From Acidimicrobiaceae bacterium (GTDB lineage: Bacteria > Actinomycetota > Acidimicrobiia > Acidimicrobiales > RAAP-2), in assembly GCA_030838245.1 (NCBI GenBank), contig JAUTXB010000148.1, forward strand, positions 1 to 7,065: a DNA stretch of 7,065 bases, in the 5' to 3' direction. Below the pieces are notes generated by a model. The model worked only from the letters and a program-made list of their open reading frames with translations, was not told the origin of the DNA and made no database searches. Below, in pieces: positions 1-5,647 of the stretch. Each line of letters starts with the position of its first letter. Position 1 is the stretch's first letter. A program made the translations under genes and the position numbers.

Positions 1-1802
1 TGGTCGGTGCCACCGCAGGCATGGCCGTCGGTACCGCCCTGTCCCGGTTGACCGGGGTGATCAAGCTCATCGTCCTGGTCTACGCGGTGGGCACCCAGTG
101 GTTCGCTGACGGGTACAACCTGGCCAACAACACCCCCAACATGATCCATGACATCGTGCTGGGTGGGGTCCTGTCGGCCACCTTCGTCCCCGTCTTCGTC
201 GACCGCCTGGCCACCCGGAAGGGCCCCGAGGCCTGGCGGGCCATCTCGGCGGTGACCACCATGACCATCACCCTGCTGGCTGTGGCCAGCGTGGTGTTCT
301 GGTTCGCCGTCCCCGAGATCATCAACATCTACACGGTGGCTAATCACACGGCCCAGGCACCCCAGCAACGGGCCGAGGCGATCACGCTGTTGAAGTGGTT
401 CGTCCCCCAATTGGCCTTTTACGGACTGATCAGCCTGTTCACTGCGTTGCTGAACGCCCGGCGCAAGTTCGCCATGCCCATGTTCGTGTCCGTGGCCAAC
501 AACTTGGTGGTGATCGCCGCGCTGCTGTGGTTCCACGCCGTGGTCGGCAACCTGTCGCTGGACGCCATCGCCCGTCATGCCAGCTTCCTGGCCATCCTGG
601 GTCTCGGCACCACCCTCGGCGTGGTCGTGCAGGCCCTCTTGTTGCTCCCGTCCCTCCGGCGGGCCGACCTCCACATCCGCTTCGTGTGGGAGCCGGGCCA
701 CGAGGCCATGCGCACCATCACGCGGTTGGCCGGCTGGACCTTCGCCCTGGTCCTGGCCAACCAGCTGGCCCTCACCATCATCTTGGCCCTGGCCGACGGG
801 GAGCGCACCACCGGGGCGGTATCGGCCTACACCTACGCCTACACCTTCTTCCAGCTGCCCTACGGGATCGTGGCCGTGTCGATCATGAGCGCGGTGGCAC
901 CGTCGTTGGCCGAGCGATGGGCGCTCCGTGACACCAGCGGGTTCCGACGCCGGATGTCCTACGGGCTGCGGGGGATGCTCGCCATCATCATTCCCGCCAC
1001 CGTGGGGATGCTGATCCTGGCCCACGTCCTGTCCGACCTGATCTTCGCCCACGGTGCCACGTCGGTGGCTGGAGCGGATTCCATCGGTTCCACCCTGGCC
1101 ATGTTCTCGCTGGGCCTGCCCGGGTTCTGCGTCTTTTTGTACATGACCCGGGTGCTGCAGTCGATGCAGGACACCCGCACGGCCTTTTACCTCTACGTGG
1201 TCGAGAACCTGATCAACGTGGTGGTCGGCCTCGCCCTGGTCGGACCGCTCGGGGTGCGCGGCCTGGCCTTGTCCCTGTCGATCGCCTACTCGGTCACCGC
1301 CGTCCTGGCCATCGGCGTCCTGCGACGGCGCTTAGGTGGGTTCGGTGGCGACCAGGTGACCCAGCCGTTGAAGCGGGTGCTGATCGCCTCGGCCGTCATG
1401 GCCGTGGTCACCGTCTTGGCCGTGAACGTGTCCAGCGCGCAGACGGGCTTCGGGGTGCTGTTCCGGGTCGTGTTGGCCGTCGTCGCCGGCCTGCTGGCCT
1501 ATGCCGGGACGGCCGCCATCCTCGCCGCTCGGGCCGCCAGGCGCCGGTCGGGGCCGCCTCCCGGCGGTTCCGACAGCCCCAACGGGCGCGTCCGGCCAGA
1601 TCGTCCGAGCCCACCGGCGCAGCCCCGGACGGTGATCGGGACCCGGTCGTCGGGCCGCGGCATGCCGCGGCCGACGCCGACGTTCCATGGCAGACTCGAC
1701 CAGGAGACGGCTATTCCGACGAACTGGCGGTTGCGGCCGGTCCCCCCGTCGGAGCAGGAAGAGGAGGATTTCGATGGCCCGGGTTCGGGTGGTAACCGAT
1801 AG
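1..1802 (+). CDS. murJ: Lipid II flippase MurJ (MviN family), 5' end outside the window
   Basis: MurJ of the MOP exporter superfamily flips lipid-linked peptidoglycan precursor across the cytoplasmic membrane. The frame is open to the window edge. The ATG at 21 falls inside the conserved first helix region (GMAVGTALSRLTG), so it is probably an internal Met and the true start lies upstream. About 14 hydrophobic segments can be counted, up to ILAARAARR. Family signatures include SRLTG in TM1, the APN-like turn TPNMIHDIVLGGVLSATFVP, and QLPYGIVAVSIMSAVAPSLA. Of the charged residues important in E. coli MurJ, the TM1 Arg after Ser is kept, the next is Lys, and the TM2 and TM8 arginines are missing, as I recall for other actinobacterial MviN proteins. 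From about base 1524 a 92-residue Pro/Arg/Gly-rich tail ends in an acidic EQEEED stretch. There is no C-terminal pseudokinase domain like that of mycobacterial MviN. The 3' end overlaps degV by 29 nt. Confidence 0.93.
   Translation, partial: VGATAGMAVGTALSRLTGVIKLIVLVYAVGTQWFADGYNLANNTPNMIHDIVLGGVLSATFVPVFVDRLATRKGPEAWRAISAVTTMTITLLAVASVVFWFAVPEIINIYTVANHTAQAPQQRAEAITLLKWFVPQLAFYGLISLFTALLNARRKFAMPMFVSVANNLVVIAALLWFHAVVGNLSLDAIARHASFLAILGLGTTLGVVVQALLLLPSLRRADLHIRFVWEPGHEAMRTITRLAGWTFALVLANQLALTIILALADGERTTGAVSAYTYAYTFFQLPYGIVAVSIMSAVAPSLAERWALRDTSGFRRRMSYGLRGMLAIIIPATVGMLILAHVLSDLIFAHGATSVAGADSIGSTLAMFSLGLPGFCVFLYMTRVLQSMQDTRTAFYLYVVENLINVVVGLALVGPLGVRGLALSLSIAYSVTAVLAIGVLRRRLGGFGGDQVTQPLKRVLIASAVMAVVTVLAVNVSSAQTGFGVLFRVVLAVVAGLLAYAGTAAILAARAARRRSGPPPGGSDSPNGRVRPDRPSPPAQPRTVIGTRSSGRGMPRPTPTFHGRLDQETAIPTNWRLRPVPPSEQEEEDFDGPGSGGNR
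1761..1767 (+). promoter_or_regulatory. Ribosome binding site of degV inside the murJ coding end
   Basis: GAGGAGG lies 6 nt before the ATG at 1774 and is a near-ideal Shine-Dalgarno sequence. It decides the degV start, because the frame stays open upstream to a possible Met at 1687 that would add 29 arginine-rich residues not seen in the family. The same bases encode the Glu-rich end of MurJ. Confidence 0.85.
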
Positions 1803-2616
1803 CGCCGGTGATCTGACCCCGGCGCTCGCCGAGGAACGGGGGATCACCATCGTGCCCCTGTCGATCCGCTTCGGATCGGAGGAATTCGTAGACGGGGCCA
1901 CGCTCTCGGCCGACGAATTCTGGAGGCGTTGCCAGTCGAGCGACATACTGCCCGAAACCTCAGCCCCGTCGCCAGGAGCGTTCCAAGAGGCATTCCTCGA
2001 CGCCGCAGCCGACGGATACGACGGCGTTGTCTGCATCAACCTGTCCGGCGCCCTGTCCGCCACCTATCAATCAGCTCAGGCCGCGGCGGACGCGGTAGCT
2101 GACCGGATCCCAGTCCGGGTCATCGACTCCCGCTCGGTCACCATGGGTCAAGGCCTCATGGCCCTGGCCGCGGCGGAGTCGGCCGCCGGGGGGGCGTCCC
2201 TCGACGACGTGGCTGCCGTGGTCAACGACCAGATCGGACACACTCAGGTCTTCGGAGCTATCGACACCCTCGAGCACCTGGAAAAGGGTGGCCGTATCGG
2301 AGGGGCCCGGGCGCTGTTGGGCTCCTTGTTGTCCATCAAACCAGTCGTGCACGTGGTCGACGGGGTAGTCGAAGAAGAGTCGAAGCAGCGGACCCGTTCG
2401 CGCCAGCTCAAGTACCTGGCCGACAAGATTCTCGGGTTCGGAGGGGTCGAGCGGGTGGCCGTCTGCAACGGCGCAGCCAACGATCTTGACGACCTGCTCG
2501 GCCTGCTGGCCGGCATAGACGCCAAGTACCCGCTCGAGGTGGTTAACCTCGGACCGGTTGTGGGCACCCATACCGGCCCAGGAACTCTTGGTGTCTGCGT
2601 CGTGACCATCGCTTGA
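1774..2616 (+). CDS. DegV family protein (predicted fatty-acid-binding protein, FakB-like)
   Basis: DegV proteins are two-domain, cytosolic fatty-acid carriers. In Firmicutes the FakB members present fatty acids to the kinase FakA for phospholipid synthesis. This 280-residue protein has the usual family length and signatures: TDSAGDL near the start (8-13), ETSAPSPGAF (61-70), LSGALSATYQSA (90-101, with Ala where Gly is common in LSGTYQSA), VIDSRS, DTLEHLEKGGRIGGA (164-178), SIKP (187-190) and the C-terminal GTHTGPG (264-270). Thr62-Ser63, Ser91/Ser95 and His266 are the likely carboxylate-binding positions by family analogy. The start at 1774 is chosen for its strong ribosome binding site and because the domain begins at once (MARVRVVTDS). 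It overlaps murJ by 29 nt, so translation is probably coupled. No FakA-like kinase gene is in the window. The exact ligand and partner cannot be told from sequence. Confidence 0.92.
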   Translation: MARVRVVTDSAGDLTPALAEERGITIVPLSIRFGSEEFVDGATLSADEFWRRCQSSDILPETSAPSPGAFQEAFLDAAADGYDGVVCINLSGALSATYQSAQAAADAVADRIPVRVIDSRSVTMGQGLMALAAAESAAGGASLDDVAAVVNDQIGHTQVFGAIDTLEHLEKGGRIGGARALLGSLLSIKPVVHVVDGVVEEESKQRTRSRQLKYLADKILGFGGVERVAVCNGAANDLDDLLGLLAGIDAKYPLEVVNLGPVVGTHTGPGTLGVCVVTIA

Positions 2617-2638
2617 CCGACGGATCGCCGGTCAAGCG
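2610..2638 (+). terminator. Stem-loop over the degV stop codon, probable terminator without T-run
   Basis: A perfect 10-bp inverted repeat (CGCTTGACCG, 2610-2619, and CGGTCAAGCG, 2629-2638) encloses a 9-nt loop. The degV TGA (2614-2616) lies in the left arm. No run of T follows, as is common for actinobacterial terminators. It separates the murJ-degV unit from the downstream promoter near 2688, which supports a role in ending transcription, though an mRNA-stabilising hairpin is also possible. Confidence 0.55.
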
Positions 2639-2687
2639 GGCACGCCGGGACAGGCGCCATCCAAGCAGGTCGGGCACAGCTTCCGAC

Positions 2688-2693
2688 TATCCT
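2688..2693 (+). promoter_or_regulatory. Putative -10 box (TATCCT) for a leaderless transcript
   Basis: TATCCT fits the actinobacterial -10 pattern TANNNT. Exactly 7 nt separate it from the ATG at 2701, placing the predicted transcript start on the A of the start codon. No Shine-Dalgarno sequence precedes that ATG (the 20 nt upstream lack a GGAGG-like run), which agrees with leaderless translation. No convincing TTGACA-like -35 is seen at 16-18 nt upstream, so this rests on the -10 box and its spacing. Confidence 0.5.
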
Positions 2694-2700
2694 CGGCGTC

Positions 2701-3039
2701 ATGGAAACGCAGCCCGACGGGTCAACACACAGCCCCACCGCCGCCGCACCTGGTGCCGGCGACTGGCCGGCCCGCGCCGCCGACCTGGTCGATACGTTGG
2801 TGTCGCTGCTCCGGGACAAGACGGTGCGCCCGGTGGCGCTGGTCGCCCGGGTCATCGTCTTCGGCATCCTGGTCTTCGCCGCGGCCCTGGTCACGGTGGT
2901 CTTCGTGTCGATCGCCCTCGTCCGGCTGCTCACCGTCTACGCGTTCGACGGCCGGGTGTGGGCAGCCGACCTGCTGGTCGGAGCGGTGTTCGTCCTGATC
3001 GGTGTCGTGGCGTGGACCCAGCGGACCGCCCGACGATGA
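2701..3039 (+). CDS. Small membrane protein of unknown function, two predicted helices
   Basis: I do not recognise a family with certainty. The 112 residues comprise a polar N-terminus of about 40 residues (Pro/Ala/Thr rich, then an amphipathic stretch DLVDTLVSLLRDK), a long hydrophobic helix at about 47-76, a short loop with YAFDGRVW, a second helix at about 87-105, and a basic end (QRTARR). There is no signal-peptide cleavage motif. The TGA overlaps the trxB start as ATGA, so the two are likely co-translated, and a leaderless-type promoter precedes it. It occupies the place where mycobacteria carry sigM and its membrane-bound anti-sigma factor, but no zinc-binding anti-sigma motif is present. 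Vague resemblance to holin-like or DUF1469-like small proteins is not enough for a name. Confidence 0.75.
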   Translation: METQPDGSTHSPTAAAPGAGDWPARAADLVDTLVSLLRDKTVRPVALVARVIVFGILVFAAALVTVVFVSIALVRLLTVYAFDGRVWAADLLVGAVFVLIGVVAWTQRTARR

Positions 3040-4004
3040 CCGATGCACGACAAGTCATCATCGTGGGCTCGGGTCCGGCCGGGTTGACCGCGGCCATCTA
3101 CGCGGCGCGCGCACAGCTCACCCCCCTGGTGATCGAAGGCGAGCCCTCGTCCACCAGCGACCAGCCCGGCGGTCAGCTGATGCTCACCACCGAGGTGGAG
3201 AATTTCCCGGGGTTCGTGAACGGGATCATGGGTCCCGAGCTCATGCAGACCTTCCGCGAGCAGGCGGCCCGGTTCGGGGCGGAGTACGTGACGACCAAGG
3301 TGTCGAAAGTGGACCTCGCCACCCGCCCGTTCGAACTGTGGACCGATGACCCCGATGCCGAAGAACCGGCATATACGGCCCAGGCGCTCATCGTCGCCAC
3401 CGGAGCACGCTCGTTGATGCTCAACCTGCCCAACGAGGAGCGCCTGATCGGCTACGGGGTGTCGACCTGCGCCACATGCGACGGGTTCTTCTTCCGCGAG
3501 AAGGACATCGCCGTTGTCGGTGGCGGCGACTCGGCCCTCGAAGAGGCGCTTTTTCTGACTCGATTTGCCAAGAACGTCACGCTGATCCACCGGCGCGGCG
3601 AGCTCCGGGCCTCCAAGGTCATGCAGCAGCGGGCCTTCGCCAATCCCAAGATCACGTTCCGATGGAACACGGTGGTGACCGATGTCATCGGCGACACGAC
3701 GGTGCAGTCCGTCGCCCTTCGTGACACCAACACGGATGAGGAATCGACCCTCGAGGTATCCGGTCTGTTCGTGGCCATCGGGCACGAGCCCAACACCTCG
3801 CTGTTCAAGGGGCAGCTCGAGCTGGAGGAGAACGGCTACGTTCGCACCTTCGGCGGCAGCACCCAGACCAACGTGGACGGGGTGTTCGCCTGCGGTGACG
3901 TCCAAGACCACGAGTACCGCCAGGCCATCACGGCAGCCGGGTCGGGGTGCATGGCGGCGATCGACGTCGAGCGATGGCTCGACGCCATCCCGAGCACGCA
4001 CTGA
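3036..4004 (+). CDS. trxB: Thioredoxin-disulfide reductase (NADPH)
   Basis: This FAD enzyme passes electrons from NADPH to thioredoxin in the cytosol. The 322 residues match the usual length of low-molecular-weight TrxB. In order: FAD-binding GSGPAG (11-16), the Gly-Gly-Gln motif PGGQL (44-48), ATGA (121-124), redox-active CATC (Cys145 and Cys148), NADPH-binding GGGDSA (162-167) with HRR (185-187) that selects NADPH, and the C-terminal FAD motif GDVQDHEYRQAITAAGSGC (287-305). The start at 3036 is chosen because the FAD motif follows at the normal distance and the ATG overlaps the upstream TGA (ATGA). No separate Shine-Dalgarno sequence is visible, so translation is probably coupled to the small membrane-protein gene. 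Its partner trxA follows 109 nt downstream but seems to have its own promoter. All catalytic residues are present. Confidence 0.97.
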   Translation: MTDARQVIIVGSGPAGLTAAIYAARAQLTPLVIEGEPSSTSDQPGGQLMLTTEVENFPGFVNGIMGPELMQTFREQAARFGAEYVTTKVSKVDLATRPFELWTDDPDAEEPAYTAQALIVATGARSLMLNLPNEERLIGYGVSTCATCDGFFFREKDIAVVGGGDSALEEALFLTRFAKNVTLIHRRGELRASKVMQQRAFANPKITFRWNTVVTDVIGDTTVQSVALRDTNTDEESTLEVSGLFVAIGHEPNTSLFKGQLELEENGYVRTFGGSTQTNVDGVFACGDVQDHEYRQAITAAGSGCMAAIDVERWLDAIPSTH

Positions 4005-4025
4005 CCACGGCCCCGACGGCTTTCG

Positions 4026-4051
4026 GGAATGACAGCGACCAGACTGCGGTT
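4026..4051 (+). promoter_or_regulatory. Putative sigma-R/SigH-type (thiol-stress ECF sigma) promoter of trxA
   Basis: GGAAT (4026-4030) and GTT (4049-4051) are separated by exactly 18 nt, the consensus of the Streptomyces SigR and mycobacterial SigH promoters, which are known to drive thioredoxin genes. The predicted transcript start is near 4057-4060, giving a leader of about 55 nt before trxA. The match is short, but position and target gene agree with the family's known regulon. The sigma factor gene itself is not in the window. Confidence 0.65.
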
Positions 4052-4058
4052 ACATGAA

Positions 4059-4080
4059 CGTGCGCTGAGCTGGGCGCACG
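4059..4080 (+). other. GC-rich hairpin in the trxB-trxA spacer, at the predicted 5' end of the trxA mRNA
   Basis: A perfect 7-bp stem (CGTGCGC, 4059-4065, and GCGCACG, 4074-4080) has an 8-nt loop. It begins where the sigma-R-like promoter should start transcription, so it could stabilise the trxA mRNA 5' end. Alternatively it could end or process readthrough from trxB, whose stop is 54 nt upstream. No T-run follows. Confidence 0.45.
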
Positions 4081-4113
4081 AAACGGCCACCAGGGCCAGG
4101 AGGACACCAGATC

Positions 4114-4440
4114 ATGAGCCAGGCAATTACGACCTTGAGCGACGCTAGCTTTGATGAGCATGTCAAAGCCGCCGACGTTCCTGTCCTTGTGGACTTCTGG
4201 GCCGAATGGTGTGGCCCGTGCAAGATGATCGCACCGGTACTCGAGGAGATCGCGACCGAGCAGGCGGGCAAATTACAGATCGCCAAGTTGAACATCGACG
4301 ACAATCTCGACGTGACCAGGCGATTCGACGTGATGAGCATCCCCACTCTGATCCTGTTCAAAGACGGGGAGCCCGCCGCTCGGATCGTCGGGGCCAAGGG
4401 CAAGGGACAGCTGCTCCAAGAGCTCTCCGCTCACCTGTAG
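4114..4440 (+). CDS. trxA: Thioredoxin
   Basis: Thioredoxin is a small cytosolic dithiol protein that reduces protein disulfides (for example in ribonucleotide reductase and peroxiredoxins) and is recycled by TrxB. The 108 residues show one complete thioredoxin fold: FWAEWCGPCKM with catalytic Cys33 and Cys36, the cis-proline in SIPT (Pro77), and FKDGEPAARIVGAKGKGQL near the end. There is no signal peptide, so it is cytosolic. AGGAGG (4098-4103) lies 10 nt before the ATG, slightly far but strong. The preceding spacer holds a sigma-R/SigH-like promoter, so induction by disulfide stress independently of trxB is likely. The cwlM-like gene follows after 28 nt and may be read from the same transcript. 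Nothing unusual is seen in the protein itself. Confidence 0.97.
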   Translation: MSQAITTLSDASFDEHVKAADVPVLVDFWAEWCGPCKMIAPVLEEIATEQAGKLQIAKLNIDDNLDVTRRFDVMSIPTLILFKDGEPAARIVGAKGKGQLLQELSAHL

Positions 4441-4468
4441 ACGGCCGTCCGGCGCTCGGGGGGCGCGT

Positions 4469-5464
4469 GTGAGCAGGGATGTACCCTCGCTCCCCCTCCG
4501 GTTTGGCGATTCGGGCGCGGCGGTGGCCGATGTCCAGGCTCGCCTGCACGGGCTCGGTATTTCGAGCGCCATCGACTCTGAGGGCGAGTTCGGCGACGGC
4601 ACCCGTGCGGCCCTGGAGGCCTTCCAGCACCGGCGCGGACTGCGGATTGATGGCGTCTGCGGTCCACAGACGTGGTCGGCACTGGTCGAAGCCGGCCGAC
4701 GGCTCGGTGACCGTTTCCTGTACCGACGAACGCCCATGGTCCGGGGTGACGACGTCGCTGAGCTGCAGCAACGCCTCAGCGCACTTGGATTCGACACGGG
4801 TCGGGTCGACGGGATCTTCGGTGACCTGACCTCTGCCGCGCTCGGCGAGTTCCAGCGCAACGCCGGGGTGCCGGTGGACGGAATCGCCGGTGCGGCCACC
4901 GTCCGGGAGCTCATACGGTTCGGGTCCCGGCACTTGGGGTCCGAGGAACTGGTCACCGAGGTGCGGGACCGCGAGCGACTCCGCCAGGCCCCGCGGACTC
5001 TGACCGGTCGACGAGTAGCCATCGGCGAAGAGGGCGGGCTCGACGCCGCCGTTGGGGCCCTCAGGCGCCTCTTGGTCACCAACGGGGCACACGTCAGCAC
5101 CCACCATCACCCGGACGGTTCGGTCCAAGCCTCGGAGGCCAATGCCGGTGGGGCCGAGGTCTATCTCGGGCTTCGGCTGTCGGCCGGCGACCGATCGTGT
5201 TCCTCCTCGTATTACGCAGGCTTCCGCTACCAATCCCCCGGCGGGCGACGCCTGGCCGAGCTCCTTCAGGAACGACTGCCTTCCGAGCTGGCCATCGCCG
5301 ACGGCGGCTGTCGTGGGATGTCCATTCCCTTGCTGCGCGAAACGCGGATGCCCGCGGTGATCTGTGAGATCGGCCCGGCGACGGTCCTCGTTGAGCAAAC
5401 GGCCGATCTCGCTCATGCGGTAGTCGATGCGCTCACCGGATGGGCTGACTCCGCCTGGGACTGA
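4469..5464 (+). CDS. cwlM: CwlM-like protein: two peptidoglycan-binding domains plus degenerate amidase_3 fold, probably non-catalytic
   Basis: In mycobacteria CwlM, encoded at this locus, is a cytosolic pseudo-amidase that regulates MurA and contacts MurJ. This 331-residue protein has the same plan and no signal peptide. Two PG_binding_1 repeats span about 10-73 (FGDSGAAVADVQARLHGLG to DGVCGPQTWSALV) and 91-150 (RGDDVAELQQRLSALG to DGIAGAATVRELI). An N-acetylmuramoyl-L-alanine amidase fold follows (about 181-328). The zinc site is lost. The DPGHGG motif reads IGEEGG (Glu188 for His), the segment that usually carries the metal-binding Glu is about 20 residues shorter, and SIHAN reads GLRLS (Arg236 for His). 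Only the late Glu (Glu300, CEIG) remains. The protein ends straight after the fold, without the tail that carries the phosphorylated threonines in mycobacterial CwlM. The GTG start at 4469 follows a G-run (4458-4463) and gives an N-terminus like CwlM. Function by position and fold is inference. Confidence 0.87.
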   Translation: MSRDVPSLPLRFGDSGAAVADVQARLHGLGISSAIDSEGEFGDGTRAALEAFQHRRGLRIDGVCGPQTWSALVEAGRRLGDRFLYRRTPMVRGDDVAELQQRLSALGFDTGRVDGIFGDLTSAALGEFQRNAGVPVDGIAGAATVRELIRFGSRHLGSEELVTEVRDRERLRQAPRTLTGRRVAIGEEGGLDAAVGALRRLLVTNGAHVSTHHHPDGSVQASEANAGGAEVYLGLRLSAGDRSCSSSYYAGFRYQSPGGRRLAELLQERLPSELAIADGGCRGMSIPLLRETRMPAVICEIGPATVLVEQTADLAHAVVDALTGWADSAWD

Positions 5465-5516
5465 GCGAGAATCGGCAAAGGTTCGACCTCGACGGGAGGT
5501 GTGGCCCCGCTAGCAA

Positions 5517-5543
5517 TCCACAACCTCATGCACAGGTTGTGGA
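5517..5543. repeat. Perfect 10-bp inverted repeat with TCCACA cores between convergent genes
   Basis: TCCACAACCT (5517-5526) and its reverse complement AGGTTGTGGA (5534-5543) flank a 7-nt loop. It lies between the stops of cwlM and parB, so a bidirectional terminator is the plain reading, though no T-run adjoins on either strand. The arms carry TCCACA. Read on the minus strand, the right arm with flank gives TCGTCCACA, which fits the degenerate actinobacterial DnaA-box pattern (T/C)(T/C)(G/A/C)TCCACA. The rest of the 183-bp spacer (5465-5647) shows no gene. Confidence 0.6.
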
Positions 5544-5552
5544 CGAAGCTCT
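5538..5552 (+). repeat. Direct repeat copy 1 (TGTGGACGAAGCTCT)
   Basis: This 15-nt sequence recurs at 5657-5672 with one inserted C. It overlaps the right arm of the 5517-5543 inverted repeat. The shared core, read in reverse, is CGTCCACA, close to a DnaA box. Chance recurrence is possible. Confidence 0.4.
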
Positions 5553-5585
5553 AGTGACGCGTTAGATATAAGCTGCCACGTAGTG

Positions 5586-5598
5586 TGGTCGCTGACCA
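5586..5598. repeat. Short inverted repeat, candidate terminator element 3' of parB
   Basis: TGGTC (5586-5590) and GACCA (5594-5598) form a 5-bp stem with a 3-nt loop, about 50 nt beyond the parB stop in the direction of parB transcription. A further GTGGTC (5585-5590)/GACCAC (5621-5626) pairing could give an alternative, longer-range structure. The stem is short and any role in ending parB transcription is a guess. Confidence 0.25.
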
Positions 5599-5647
5599 GG
5601 GTATTGATCCGTTATGTCAAGACCACCCACTCAGCGCGAGAGTTTCT

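Noticed and set aside
528..548. Inverted CCACGccGTGG inside murJ, resembling a parS half-palindrome
   Set aside because: It lacks the GTTTCACGTGAAAC core of canonical parS, lies in conserved coding sequence, and such GC-rich palindromes are expected by chance here.
1687..1773. 29-residue N-terminal extension of DegV from the ATG at 1687
   Set aside because: The family domain begins at the ATG at 1774, which has a strong ribosome binding site. The extension is an arginine-rich reading of the murJ tail in another frame.
2613..3035. Long N-terminal extension of TrxB in the same frame
   Set aside because: It is an open GC-rich frame overlapping the small membrane-protein gene, and normal TrxB proteins begin at the ATG at 3036, just before the FAD motif.
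4054..4068. Tiny open frame (MNVR and stop) upstream of trxA as a leader peptide
   Set aside because: Its ATG would lie at or before the predicted transcript start, it has no ribosome binding site, and four codons carry no regulatory residue pattern.
5562..5570. AT-rich TTAGATATA as a promoter for a small RNA between cwlM and parB
   Set aside because: No -35 element at suitable spacing was found on either strand, and no downstream hairpin with a T-run defines a small RNA.
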